From Phaeobacter inhibens DSM 16374 (GTDB lineage: Bacteria; Pseudomonadota; Alphaproteobacteria; Rhodobacterales; Rhodobacteraceae): a stretch of DNA of 64,000 nt. How positions within the stretch are numbered: position 1 is the stretch's first letter; the number at the start of each line of letters is the position of its first letter. Below the pieces are notes generated by a model. That model saw only the letters and a list, made by a program, of their open reading frames with translations. It was not told the DNA's origin and searched no databases. Of the stretch, positions 9,373 to 20,328 are shown in pieces. The DNA lies in NCBI RefSeq assembly GCF_000473105.1, contig NZ_KI421498.1, positions 930,001 through 994,000 on the forward strand, in the 5' to 3' direction. A program made the position numbers and the translations under genes.

Positions 9373-9966
9373 ATGCTGATCTTTTTCAAGGAACGACTGG
9401 CGCTGCTGAGCGTGCCAAAAACTGGTACCACGGCCTATCAGGCGGCGCTGAGCGCACGTGCCGATATGGTATTTGCCAACCCGCCACAGCTGAAACACGC
9501 CCCTGTATACCGCTACAACCGCTGGATTCGCCCAATGTTGGCTAAGGTTTGCAACGCAGAAATGGAGCTGGTCGCTGTCATGCGCGAACCGGTCAGTTGG
9601 CTGGGCAGCTGGTACCGGTTCCGGCAGCGCGACGATCTGCGCGGCCATGCTAACAGTACGCTGGGGGTCAGTTTTGACGATTTTCTGCGGGATGCCTGCA
9701 AGGGGAAGCCGCCGCCCCATGCCGATGTCGGCAGCCAGGCCAAATTTCTGGAAGCCCAGCCCAATGGCTGCGCCGTCAGTCATTTATTCCGCTATGAGGA
9801 CCCAAACGCGCTTCACGGGTTCCTCAAGGAGCGTCTCCAGACCGAAATCGACCTGCCCCGCCTCAATGTCAGCCCGCAGGCTGATCTGGCTCCCAGCAGT
9901 GCTGCGCTGGAGGTTGTCAGACGCAAGCGAGCGGATGAGTTCGCACTCTATGCAGGCCTGAGCTGA
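9373..9966 (+). CDS. sulfotransferase-like protein (197 aa)
   Basis: Its N-terminus, LALLSVPKTGTTAYQ, resembles the 5'-phosphosulfate-binding loop (PKTGTT/S) of PAPS-dependent sulfotransferases. A REPVSWLGSWYRFR segment near residue 73 resembles the 3'-phosphate-binding strand (R-x-P-x-x-x-x-x-S) of the same fold. At 197 residues it is shorter than most sulfotransferases. The acceptor is unknown. No convincing ribosome-binding site precedes the ATG. The gene is divergent from recA and convergent with cckA. Confidence 0.65.
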   Translation: MLIFFKERLALLSVPKTGTTAYQAALSARADMVFANPPQLKHAPVYRYNRWIRPMLAKVCNAEMELVAVMREPVSWLGSWYRFRQRDDLRGHANSTLGVSFDDFLRDACKGKPPPHADVGSQAKFLEAQPNGCAVSHLFRYEDPNALHGFLKERLQTEIDLPRLNVSPQADLAPSSAALEVVRRKRADEFALYAGLS

Positions 9967-10030
9967 CGCCAGCACACTCGCTACCGGCCGGACTACGGGC
10001 ACAACCGTACCAGGGTCCGAACGCCGCCTG

Positions 10031-12346
10031 TTAATGCAGCTGTTCGTGAACAGTTTCTGTCAGCTGGTTGAGTGAGAAGGGTTTGGGCAGGAAGACCGAA
10101 TTCGGAACCGATGGCTCGGCCTCGCCAAAGGCCCCCTCGGCGTAGCCAGAGACAAAGACCACGCGGGTATCCGGACGCGTCTTCAGCGCCTCACGCACCC
10201 AGCTGGGCCCATCCATACCCGGCATCACCACATCAGTGACGAACACATCGACTGTCAGACCCGGATCTTCCAGGGTGCGCAACGCATCTTCGGCAGATTC
10301 CGCCTCAAGCACCGTATAGCCCCGCATCCGCAACGCACGGGACGCAAAGGCCCGTACGGGCGCTTCATCCTCCACCAGGAGAACAACCCCTTCGCCATGC
10401 TGAGCGGCAACCGGCTTTGCGGTTGCATCAACGGTGATCGCGGCAGCGGCTTCTGGCTCCACCTGCGTGTTCACCGGGAAGAACAGAGTGAACTGGGTGC
10501 CCTGATCCTTGATCGAGTCGACAAAGATATAGCCACCCGTCTGTTTGATGATGCCATAGGCTGTCGAAAGACCAAGCCCGGTCCCCTCACCCGTCCGTTT
10601 GGTGGTGTAGAAAGGTTCAAACACTTTTTGCAGCTTATCCGGGGATATACCGACGCCTTCATCGGAAACCTTGACGGTGACCCAGTCGCCAGCAGGTACA
10701 ACCGCGCGGTTGCGTTCCAGCGGTTGATCCAGCACCACGGCCTCGGTCTCGATACGGATCTCACCGCCCTGCGGCATCGCATCGCGCGCATTCACCACCA
10801 GATTCATCAACACCTGTTCCAGCTGACGTTTGTCCGCCCGGATCGACCGCATGACCGGATCATGGCTCAGCGTCAGCGTTACCTTCTCACCGACCAGTCG
10901 GTTCAACAGATGGGTAAGGTCAGACAGGGTGTCGCGCACATCCAGCACTTCAGGCTGCAAAGTCTGCTTACGCGAGAATGCCAGCAGCTGGCTTACAAGA
11001 GCCGCCGCGCGATTGGCGTTTTCATGGATCTGGATCAGGTCGCCAAAATCCTGATCGCCCTGATCATGGCGCAACAGCAGCAGATCGCAATGCCCCGAAA
11101 TGGCCGTCAGCAGGTTGTTGAAATCATGCGCCACACCACCAGCCAACTGGCCAATCGCCTGCATCTTCTGGCTCTGGACGAATTGCGCCTCCAGCGTTTT
11201 CAGCTCAGTCGCATCGTTCAGCACCGCGATGAGGACGGTTTCCCCTTCCTCAATAACCCGCGTAAGGGTCACCTGCACAAAGACTTCCTTGTCACGACGT
11301 GTCAGGCGCAAGAATTCGGATTTATGCGAGGCCTGCCCGTCAGCGGTGTCGCGCAGCCAGTCCGACATCGGACGGCCAAGACCATCCATCAACTGGCCGA
11401 TATTCCGATTGCCGCAGGAGCTGATGCCAAGCAGATGCATCCCCAGCTTATTCGCCGAGAGCAGTGTTCCTTTGGGGTCCACCTTAACAAACGGTACCGG
11501 CAGGCTCTCGAGAGAGGCCTGACCGACCGAGGTTTCGTTGTCAGCCAGTTGCAGGAAATATAGTTCGCTGCGTCCCTGACTGCGGTTCTTCTCGCAGACC
11601 AGAACCTCAATCAACCCGCTTTTGGTGCTCATGGTGTTGATCTGTCCGGACAGCACCGGCAAGGATGTGAAAAGACGATCGGTGGACTTCACCCGTTCGC
11701 CAATCAGACTGCGGGCCGCCTCGTTCATGAACAGAACCGCCCCGGTCCGACCGACCGTCAGCATCGGAATCGGCACCGCATCGGCGCCACGGCTGGTGGT
11801 GGGACGATCCGTGATCTCCTCCACCCGCCACAGAAAGCTACCGCCCTGCATCTGATGGACGGCCAGCCGCACATGGCCGCGGCGCGTCACGATATCTTCG
11901 CGCGCGGCCCCGTCAACACGGGCACGGCTTTGCAGGCGGAACAGAACTGCCGAGGGATTGGCGAGGATTGATCGCAACGTGCCCGCAAGCGTTTCGGTAT
12001 CGGCATCCGCAAAGCGTTTCAGCGCCGCCCCGTTGGAGGCGTGGATCATCCCGTCATCATCGCAGACGAAGGTCGCGGTCGCATCTTTGTCGATGAACCC
12101 GGTGAGCAGAGCAGCCGCCATTGACCGGGCTCGCAGCCGGGTACGCGCCTGCACCAGCATCATCAGCGCCACGGCAATCAGCGTCAGGCCAACAGCCACA
12201 AGCCCGCGCGTGATCCACTCCGGCGTCTGAAACAGCCAGGGCGCGGTGATGACCATGCCCGACAAAAGCAAAACCGCCGCCAGGCGAGCATGTTCCGGCG
12301 TGTAGACGCGCAACTGTGGAACGGGTGAAGCATGGCGACCGTTCAT
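10031..12346 (-). CDS. cckA: hybrid sensor histidine kinase CckA
   Basis: Membrane-bound hybrid kinase that in Alphaproteobacteria feeds the ChpT-CtrA phosphorelay (cell cycle in Caulobacter; motility and gene transfer agents in Rhodobacterales). At 771 residues it has two membrane helices (about 22-40 and 48-66), PAS-like regions (about 90-400), a HisKA domain with GGVAHDFNN (His407), an HATPase with DEGVGI and GTGLGLS (about 562-595), and a C-terminal receiver with [11 protein letters not shown] (Asp705). The HDFNN H-box is the CckA hallmark. The upstream gap holds a TTAA-N7-TTAAC CtrA site. It follows the RsmB-type gene on the same strand, with a 93-bp gap. Confidence 0.93.
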   Translation of the reverse strand: MNGRHASPVPQLRVYTPEHARLAAVLLLSGMVITAPWLFQTPEWITRGLVAVGLTLIAVALMMLVQARTRLRARSMAAALLTGFIDKDATATFVCDDDGMIHASNGAALKRFADADTETLAGTLRSILANPSAVLFRLQSRARVDGAAREDIVTRRGHVRLAVHQMQGGSFLWRVEEITDRPTTSRGADAVPIPMLTVGRTGAVLFMNEAARSLIGERVKSTDRLFTSLPVLSGQINTMSTKSGLIEVLVCEKNRSQGRSELYFLQLADNETSVGQASLESLPVPFVKVDPKGTLLSANKLGMHLLGISSCGNRNIGQLMDGLGRPMSDWLRDTADGQASHKSEFLRLTRRDKEVFVQVTLTRVIEEGETVLIAVLNDATELKTLEAQFVQSQKMQAIGQLAGGVAHDFNNLLTAISGHCDLLLLRHDQGDQDFGDLIQIHENANRAAALVSQLLAFSRKQTLQPEVLDVRDTLSDLTHLLNRLVGEKVTLTLSHDPVMRSIRADKRQLEQVLMNLVVNARDAMPQGGEIRIETEAVVLDQPLERNRAVVPAGDWVTVKVSDEGVGISPDKLQKVFEPFYTTKRTGEGTGLGLSTAYGIIKQTGGYIFVDSIKDQGTQFTLFFPVNTQVEPEAAAAITVDATAKPVAAQHGEGVVLLVEDEAPVRAFASRALRMRGYTVLEAESAEDALRTLEDPGLTVDVFVTDVVMPGMDGPSWVREALKTRPDTRVVFVSGYAEGAFGEAEPSVPNSVFLPKPFSLNQLTETVHEQLH

Positions 12347-12392
12347 TGCGGCTCCCTCGATGAATTTATGTGCTTATATCGAGACGAATTAG

Positions 12393-12408
12393 GTTAAAAC
12401 TGCGTTAA
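12393..12408 (-). promoter_or_regulatory. CtrA-binding site upstream of cckA
   Basis: The minus strand reads TTAACGCAGTTTTAAC, an exact TTAA-N7-TTAAC match to the CtrA consensus. It lies 47-62 bases upstream of the cckA ATG. It is the only such full site I noticed in the window. Confidence 0.65.
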
Positions 12409-12439
12409 TACCGCAGGATCCGAATTGCCTTAAAGTCGA

Positions 12440-13651
12440 TCAATCGTCGCCGAAACGGGACAGAACAGCAACATAGAAACCATCTGTTCCACCGTGGACC
12501 TGCCAGCCGTGATCCTGTTGCAACTGCCAATTAGGGTTCCTGGCCAGGAATGCCGCGACCTGATCGCAGTTTTCCGCATTCAGCATCGAGCAGGTCGCAT
12601 AGGCCAGCGTTCCACCGGTTGCCACCAACTGGCTGGCGTCGTTCAGGATCTGCGCCTGTGTCTGGCACAGGTCATCCAGCCGCGCCTGCGTCAGGCGCCA
12701 TTTGCCTTCGGGCGCGCGCCGCCAGGAGCCGGAGCCGGAACAGGGTGCGTCGCATAGCACCAGATCAAACGGGGCTTTGGCAGCAACATCATCAGGCGCC
12801 AGCACTGTGATCGCAGCCCCAGCCCGGTCTGCGCGTGCAGGAAGGTCTTTCATCCTTTGCGGCGCGATATCATGGGCAAAAACTGCAAGATTTCCTCGCG
12901 CTGCGATGGCGAGGCTCTTACCGCCGCCACCAGCACAGAAATCAAGCACCCGCTGACCGTCAGCCAAGGGCAGCGCCTCGATCACCGCCTGACTGGCGGC
13001 ATCCTGCAATTCGACCAATCCGGTCAGATAGGCCGAACTGTTGCGCAGCTTGCGCGCCCCTTCGGTCACTGACAGCGCCGTATCCGCCGCGGGGTGCGCT
13101 TCGGCAAGGATCCCCTCCTCCGACAGCGCGATCAAAGCTGCGTCGCGATCGGTTTTTCGCTGGTTGACGCGCAGATGCACTGGCGCGCGCTGCTGCAACG
13201 CCCGCGCTGCCGCCTCTGCGGCATCGCCAAGGCTGGCCGCAAACGCAGGCCAGAGCCAGTCCGGAATATCAAGCGCCTCCGTCGGCTGCATCTGAGGCGC
13301 AGTGCTGATCGCGGCCTCCTCGGCGGGTTCAAGCGGCGCAGGCGCGTGGCCTACTCCGTTGAATATCTCAGCCACATCAACGCCTTCTGCCCGCAGAGCC
13401 CCCAACATCAGCTGCCGACCCGTTGTGTTGGCATCAGAGATCTCCCCCGCGCCACCACCGCCCCCAAGGGCTGCATAGGAACGCAGGCACCGCAGGGCCG
13501 CAAAAACATGGTCACGCACCGCTGCGCGATCTTTGGATCCGGCAAAGCGGCTCCGTCGCGCCCAGGCCGTCAGTGCTTTTTCAGCAGGCTCTCCTGTCAG
13601 GATGTGATCGAGGATTTCGATAGCGGCCTGGCGGCGGGCAGCCGGGGTCAT
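12440..13651 (-). CDS. RsmB/NOP-family RNA (cytosine-C5) methyltransferase
   Basis: SAM-dependent rRNA m5C methyltransferase of the RsmB/NOP2 family, 403 residues. The N-terminal ~130 residues resemble the NusB-like RNA-binding part (RQAAIEILDHILTGEPAEKALTAW). The Rossmann methylase follows, with VLDFCAGGGGKSLAIAA and DAPCSGSGSWRRAPEGKWR. The second conserved Cys is in YATCSMLNAEN. This is the two-cysteine mechanism of the family. It sits 50 bases after guaB with no terminator between, so guaB and this gene may be co-transcribed. The exact rRNA position modified cannot be read from sequence. Confidence 0.9.
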   Translation of the reverse strand: MTPAARRQAAIEILDHILTGEPAEKALTAWARRSRFAGSKDRAAVRDHVFAALRCLRSYAALGGGGGAGEISDANTTGRQLMLGALRAEGVDVAEIFNGVGHAPAPLEPAEEAAISTAPQMQPTEALDIPDWLWPAFAASLGDAAEAAARALQQRAPVHLRVNQRKTDRDAALIALSEEGILAEAHPAADTALSVTEGARKLRNSSAYLTGLVELQDAASQAVIEALPLADGQRVLDFCAGGGGKSLAIAARGNLAVFAHDIAPQRMKDLPARADRAGAAITVLAPDDVAAKAPFDLVLCDAPCSGSGSWRRAPEGKWRLTQARLDDLCQTQAQILNDASQLVATGGTLAYATCSMLNAENCDQVAAFLARNPNWQLQQDHGWQVHGGTDGFYVAVLSRFGDD

Positions 13652-13701
13652 ACCCCGGCCTCTTGGTGATGCGTCACAGTCATTGGGCAGCGCTCCTGTC
13701 T

Positions 13702-15414
<1,713 letters not shown>

Positions 15415-16590
15415 ATGATCCGCCCCCTCAGCGATATTGTTGTTCTCGACCTTACCCATGTGCTGGCTGGCCCCTATGCCTCCATGACGCTGCGCGATCT
15501 TGGCGCGCGGGTGATCAAGGTAGAACGACCGGGCCATGGCGATGACACCCGCGCCTTCCCGCCCTTCAAAGATGGCGACAGCGCCTATTTCTCCACTATC
15601 AACCACGGCAAGGAGAGCATCGCCCTGGATCTGCGCGCCGAGGAAGATCGCGGAATCTTCGAAAAGCTGTTGACACAGGCCGATGTGATCCTCGAAAATT
15701 TTCGCCCCGGCGTGATGGAGCGGCTCGGCTATGGCTGGGAAGCGCTCCATGCCCGTTTCCCAAAACTTGTCTATGGCGCGGTCTCCGGCTTTGGCCATAC
15801 CGGCCCCGACCGGCTGCGTCCGGCCTATGACATGGTGGTACAGGCCCGTGGCGGGGTGATGTCAATCACCGGCGAGCGCGACCGCGAACCAGTGCGCGTC
15901 GGCGCCTCCATCGGCGATATCGCAGCGGGTATGTTCCTGTGTCAGGGCGTATTGGCGGCGCTCTATGCGGTGCGAGGTGGCGCGCCCGGTCAAAAGGTGG
16001 ATATCGCCATGCTCGACAGCCAGCTGGCGCTGCTGGAGCACGCGGTGGCTATCACCTCGGTGACTGGTGAGGCACCGCGCCCGTCGGGGGCGCGTCACCC
16101 GTCGATCACCCCGTTTGAGACGTTCCACGCCAGCGACGGGTTGTTTGTGATCGCGGCTGGCAACGACACGCTGTTTGCGACCCTTTGTACAGCGCTGGAC
16201 CTGCCGCTGGCCACAGATGCGCGCTTTGCCAGCAATCAGGCGCGCTGCGAAAACGCGCGCCTTCTCAAACGCTTGATTGAGGCAGTGACCCTGGACCAGC
16301 CCGCATCCTATTGGATCGACCGGCTGCAGCGCGCCGGTGTGCCGACCGGTCCGATCCAATCTGTGGCCGAGGTGATGCGGGATCCCCAGATCCTGGCCCG
16401 CAATATGCTGGTGGATGTCTGCGACCAAGAGGGCACCCCGCGGTTCAAAGCAGCGGGCAATCCGGTCAAACTCTCTGCCCTGCCCGACGAGACAACACGC
16501 CCGCCTGCGCCGATGCTCGACGAACACCGAGCCCAGATCCTGAATTGGCTGGGTGAAATCGCTTCAGGTCCACCAGTCAACGACACCTGA
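15415..16590 (+). CDS. CaiB/BaiF-family (class III) CoA transferase
   Basis: Family III CoA transferase moving CoA between carboxylic acids. With the start at 15415 it has 391 residues, the usual length. It begins PLSDIVVLDLTHVLAGPYASM, then has the substrate-loop motif ILENFRPGVMERLGYG and a putative catalytic Asp168 in VGASIGDIAAGMF. AGGAG lies 8 bases upstream of the chosen ATG. The frame extends to 14944, overlapping guaB, and is rejected. The substrate is unknown; there is no metabolic operon partner next to it. Confidence 0.93.
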   Translation: MIRPLSDIVVLDLTHVLAGPYASMTLRDLGARVIKVERPGHGDDTRAFPPFKDGDSAYFSTINHGKESIALDLRAEEDRGIFEKLLTQADVILENFRPGVMERLGYGWEALHARFPKLVYGAVSGFGHTGPDRLRPAYDMVVQARGGVMSITGERDREPVRVGASIGDIAAGMFLCQGVLAALYAVRGGAPGQKVDIAMLDSQLALLEHAVAITSVTGEAPRPSGARHPSITPFETFHASDGLFVIAAGNDTLFATLCTALDLPLATDARFASNQARCENARLLKRLIEAVTLDQPASYWIDRLQRAGVPTGPIQSVAEVMRDPQILARNMLVDVCDQEGTPRFKAAGNPVKLSALPDETTRPPAPMLDEHRAQILNWLGEIASGPPVNDT

Positions 16591-16751
16591 GGCCGACTGA
16601 TTTGGATCGCCAAACCACCGCCCGGAGCTGTCTTTTCCTAAAACCACGCAGAAATGACGCCACGAGACTGCAAAATGACGCGCGCCGCCTTTCCTCGCGC
16701 CGAAAACGCCATATGCTCCGCCCAAACCGCGCAAGCAAGATAGGTACAGGC
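16591..16751 (+). other. intergenic gap before the RamA-like gene (161 bp)
   Basis: No terminator, riboswitch or promoter stands out. An in-frame ATG at 16713 could extend the next protein by 13 residues, but the 16752 ATG with ACAGG upstream fits the homology start better. Confidence 0.4.
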
Positions 16752-18848
16752 ATGGCAAACGATCCCGCCCCCGAGATCTCGACCGAGACCGCAACTGATC
16801 CCGCATCGCATCCGCTGGTGGTCTTCACCCCTTCCGGCAAACGTGGCCGGTTTCCGGTCGGCACTCCGGTCCTGACCGCGGCGCGTCAGCTGGGGGTCGA
16901 TCTGGATTCGGTCTGCGGCGGGCGTGGCATCTGTTCGAAATGTCAGATCACGCCCTCTTATGGTGAGTTCTCCAAACATGGTGTGACAGTCGCTGACGAC
17001 GCCCTGACCGAATGGAACAAGGTCGAACAGCGCTATAAGGACAAACGCGGCCTGATCGACGGGCGGCGACTGGGGTGTCAGGCGCAGGTCCAAGGCGATG
17101 TGGTGATCGACGTGCCGCCGGAAAGCCAGGTCCACCGCCAAGTCGTGCGTAAGCGTGCCGAAGCGCGCGACATCACCATGAACCCCTCCACCCGCCTTTA
17201 TTATGTCGAGGTGGAAGAACCCGACATGCATAAACCCACAGGCGATATGGAGCGGCTGATCGAGGCGCTGGATGCGCAATGGGATCTGAAAGGTGTCAAA
17301 ACCGACCTGCATATCCTGAGCGTGCTGCAACCGGCCCTGCGCAAGGGCGGCTGGAAGGTTACCGTGGCCGTGCATCTGGGCGATGAAAACCACCCACCCA
17401 AGATTATGCACATCTGGCCCGGTTTCTACGAAGGCTCAATCTATGGTCTGGCGGTTGACCTTGGCTCAACCACCATCGCCGCGCACCTGTGCGATCTGAA
17501 AACCGGCGACGTCGTGGCCTCCTCCGGCATCATGAACCCGCAGATCCGCTTTGGCGAAGACCTGATGAGCCGGGTTTCCTATTCGATGATGAACAAAGGC
17601 GGCGATCAGGAGATGACCCGCGCGGTACGCGAGGGCATGAATGCGCTGTTCACCCAGATCGCAGCAGAGGCAGAAATTGACAAGGCGCTGATCGTGGACG
17701 CAGTCTTTGTCTGCAACCCGGTGATGCACCACCTGTTCCTCGGCATCGATCCGTTTGAACTGGGTCAGGCGCCCTTTGCGCTGGCGACCTCCAATGCGCT
17801 GGCACTGCGCGCGGTGGAGCTGGACCTCAATATTCACCCGGCCGCCCGTGTCTACCTCCTACCCTGCATTGCCGGCCATGTGGGTGCCGATGCTGCGGCG
17901 GTCGCCCTGTCGGAAGCGCCTGACAAATCCGAGGATCTGGTGCTAGTGGTGGACGTCGGCACCAACGCGGAAATCCTGCTCGGGAACAAGGACAAGGTGC
18001 TGGCCTGCTCCTCCCCCACCGGGCCGGCGTTTGAGGGCGCGCAGATCTCCAGCGGTCAGCGCGCTGCTCCCGGTGCAATTGAACGAGTCGAGATCAACCC
18101 GGAAACCAAGGAACCGCGCTTCCGGGTGATCGGCTCCGACATTTGGTCGGATGAGGACGGTTTTGCTGCGGCAGTCGCCACCACCGGCATCACTGGTATC
18201 TGCGGATCCGGCATCATCGAGGCGATTGCCGAAATGCGCATGGCCGGGTTGCTGGATGCCTCTGGCCTGATCGGTTCGGCAGAACAAACTGGCACGACAC
18301 GCTGCATTCAGGACGGACGCACCAATGCCTATCTGCTGTGGGACGGCTCTGTCGAGGGTGGCCCGACCATCACCGTGACCAACCCCGACATCCGCGCGAT
18401 CCAGATGGCCAAAGCGGCGCTTTATTCCGGCGCGCGCCTCCTGATGGACAAATTCGGCATTGATACCGTCGATCGGGTGGTGCTGGCGGGCGCCTTTGGC
18501 GCGCATATCTCCGCAAAACACGCGATGGTCCTCGGTATGATCCCTGATTGTCCGCTGGACAAGGTGACCAGTGCGGGCAATGCCGCAGGCACCGGCGCCC
18601 GCATTGCGCTGCTCAACACGGAGGCCCGCAGCGAGATTGAGGCCACTGTGCAGCAGATCGAAAAGATCGAAACCGCAGTGGAGCCACGGTTTCAGGAGCA
18701 TTTCGTCAATGCCTCTGCGATCCCGAACTCCGCAGAACCGTTCCCGATCCTGAACAGCATCGTCACCCTGCCAGAGGCGAACTTCAACACAGGAGGTAGC
18801 GACGGCAATGACGATGGCGGACGCCGTCGGCGGCGGCGGCGCGGGTAA
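16752..18848 (+). CDS. RamA-like ASKHA/DUF4445 protein with N-terminal 2Fe-2S domain (corrinoid reductive activator)
   Basis: 698 residues. The N-terminal plant-type 2Fe-2S ferredoxin domain has Cys55, Cys61, Cys64 and Cys109 (VCGGRGICSKC ... LGCQ). A linker follows, then an ASKHA-type ATPase fold with AVDLGSTTIAAHL, VVDVGTNAEI, GICGSGIIEA and LAGAFGAHI. Family members use ATP to reduce Co(II) corrinoid proteins back to Co(I). I recall that in the roseobacter Phaeobacter inhibens a RamA-like protein supports a divided B12-dependent methionine synthase; the same role is inferred here. No corrinoid protein or methyltransferase is adjacent. The C-terminus ends in an unusual Arg-rich tail. Confidence 0.88.
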   Translation: MANDPAPEISTETATDPASHPLVVFTPSGKRGRFPVGTPVLTAARQLGVDLDSVCGGRGICSKCQITPSYGEFSKHGVTVADDALTEWNKVEQRYKDKRGLIDGRRLGCQAQVQGDVVIDVPPESQVHRQVVRKRAEARDITMNPSTRLYYVEVEEPDMHKPTGDMERLIEALDAQWDLKGVKTDLHILSVLQPALRKGGWKVTVAVHLGDENHPPKIMHIWPGFYEGSIYGLAVDLGSTTIAAHLCDLKTGDVVASSGIMNPQIRFGEDLMSRVSYSMMNKGGDQEMTRAVREGMNALFTQIAAEAEIDKALIVDAVFVCNPVMHHLFLGIDPFELGQAPFALATSNALALRAVELDLNIHPAARVYLLPCIAGHVGADAAAVALSEAPDKSEDLVLVVDVGTNAEILLGNKDKVLACSSPTGPAFEGAQISSGQRAAPGAIERVEINPETKEPRFRVIGSDIWSDEDGFAAAVATTGITGICGSGIIEAIAEMRMAGLLDASGLIGSAEQTGTTRCIQDGRTNAYLLWDGSVEGGPTITVTNPDIRAIQMAKAALYSGARLLMDKFGIDTVDRVVLAGAFGAHISAKHAMVLGMIPDCPLDKVTSAGNAAGTGARIALLNTEARSEIEATVQQIEKIETAVEPRFQEHFVNASAIPNSAEPFPILNSIVTLPEANFNTGGSDGNDDGGRRRRRRRG

Positions 18849-18923
18849 GTCGATTTTGCCGGTAGCGGGGGGTGTTGGGCGCTTGACCCTCCCCCGCGAA
18901 ACCGGTAATCAACCCTTATTGGC

Positions 18924-18997
18924 GCGGGTATGGTGAAAAGGTATCACGGCAGCTTCCCAAGCTTTAGTTACGAGTTCGATTCTCGTTACCCGCTCCA
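18924..18997 (+). tRNA. tRNA-Gly (anticodon CCC)
   Basis: 74 nt with encoded CCA. The acceptor stem GCGGGTA pairs perfectly with TACCCGC. The D arm is GTGA/TCAC and the T arm is ACGAG-TTCGATT-CTCGT. The anticodon loop TTCCCAA puts CCC at 18956-18958. The anticodon stem GCAGC/GCTTT has an apparent C-U mismatch at pair 28-42 and a G-U at 27-43. It decodes GGG. No T-rich terminator is obvious downstream. Confidence 0.95.
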
Positions 18998-19145
18998 AAA
19001 TATCCGACATTAGATTGTTACACCAACCCACTGAATTTGTGGTGCCATCTTCCGTTTTCCGTCACCTTTCGAATGCTTCCTGTGAGACATCTTGTTGCGG
19101 AGTGCCGACTTGCACCTTGGCACCAATCTCTCTACCGACTGCTGC

Positions 19146-19622
19146 ATGGACCTGATCTTTCACACCCCGCTCAGCCCTGACGCTCAACGCTATCACGGGC
19201 TCCAGAACCCGCAGCCGCTGGCGATGGCGGATAGGGTGCGGTTTTCCGAGCTGGATATCCTCCATCATGTCAACAACAAGGCCTACCTGAGCTGGTTTGA
19301 AACCCTGCGCGTGGCCTACTACGACCGGTTTTTCGCACCGCATTTCAAGGGGATGCCAGCGCCTCGCAATGTGCTGCGCAACGCCAATGTACATTATGTG
19401 AAGGAAATGTTGCTGGAGGAAGATTATATCACCACGGCCCGCGTTGTGTCCTTCCGGCGCACCTCATATGTGATGGAACAGCAGATCTGGTCTGGCGATT
19501 TGCGTGCGACGATGACCGGTATCATGGTTCTGCGCACGCCAGATGGGCAGTCCGGCTACCCGTTGCCAGACAGCCTGCGCGCCGCCCTGAGAGAGCGGGA
19601 CGGCGCAATTGCAGAGGGTTAG
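19146..19622 (+). CDS. 4HBT-family (hot-dog) acyl-CoA thioesterase
   Basis: 158-residue hot-dog-fold protein. The motif RFSELDILHHVNNKAYLSWFE gives the family D-x-x-x-H-V-N-N-x-x-Y signature, with the Asp as likely catalytic residue. Relatives hydrolyse acyl-CoA or 4-hydroxybenzoyl-CoA esters; the substrate here is open. A TTG start at 19092 would add 18 residues but the ATG at 19146 fits the family better. It is preceded by the tRNA-Gly and convergent with pgl. Confidence 0.82.
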   Translation: MDLIFHTPLSPDAQRYHGLQNPQPLAMADRVRFSELDILHHVNNKAYLSWFETLRVAYYDRFFAPHFKGMPAPRNVLRNANVHYVKEMLLEEDYITTARVVSFRRTSYVMEQQIWSGDLRATMTGIMVLRTPDGQSGYPLPDSLRAALRERDGAIAEG

Positions 19623-19656
19623 GCGAGGGATTTCAGCCCTCGACGCATTACCTTAA

Positions 19657-20328
19657 CTAAGGCGCCCAATGCACGGTCATTTCTGACAAAACTGCCTGAA
19701 TCGGTGCCTCCTCCGGGGGCAGAGACTTGGCCGTTTCAAGCGCCTCACGCTTGGCCTCCCCGTAGATCACCAGATGTTTGGCAATCGCAGCGTCCAATAC
19801 GCGCGCCGACAGGCTGACGCGCGGTTCCGGCTGACTGTCAGGTCGCATCACCGCCAACACTGGCGCGTCTGCCGCCAGTGCCTCACTCAGCCCGCGCACG
19901 CCGGGAAACAGGGATGCGGTGTGCATGTCTTCCCCCATGCCTAACAGGACAACAGAAAGCGGCAGATCCGGCTCAATCAGGCTTTCGACCTCGACCAGCA
20001 CATCCTCTGGCGCCCGCGCAGGCACATGAAACGGCACGAATGTCGCTGATGCCGCCCGGTTGACCAGCAGACGCTCGCGGATCATCCGCGCATTGGAACG
20101 CTCGCTGTCGGCGGGCACCCAGCGTTCATCTGTCGCCATCAGCCGTACCCGCGCCCAGTCGATATCAGCAGCGCAGAGATCGTCAAAAATCGGCGCTGGG
20201 GTGGTGCCACCTGCGACGGCAAAGGATGCGCTGTCATGGTGCAAAAGATGGGTCTTCAGATCGCCGGCCAGTTGATTGGCTACATTAATCGCCAGCATAT
20301 CGCGATCTGCATATTCGATAATATTCAT
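19657..20328 (-). CDS. pgl: 6-phosphogluconolactonase
   Basis: Hydrolyses 6-phosphogluconolactone in the oxidative pentose phosphate / Entner-Doudoroff entry. 223 residues with the start at 20328 (MNIIEYADRD), chosen because it overlaps the zwf stop in an ATGA arrangement; a start at 20346 is less likely. Family marks are AVAGGTTPAPIF, ATDERWVP, SNARMIRERL and GMGEDMHTASLFPG. It works directly after Zwf, its operon partner. Confidence 0.95.
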   Translation of the reverse strand: MNIIEYADRDMLAINVANQLAGDLKTHLLHHDSASFAVAGGTTPAPIFDDLCAADIDWARVRLMATDERWVPADSERSNARMIRERLLVNRAASATFVPFHVPARAPEDVLVEVESLIEPDLPLSVVLLGMGEDMHTASLFPGVRGLSEALAADAPVLAVMRPDSQPEPRVSLSARVLDAAIAKHLVIYGEAKREALETAKSLPPEEAPIQAVLSEMTVHWAP

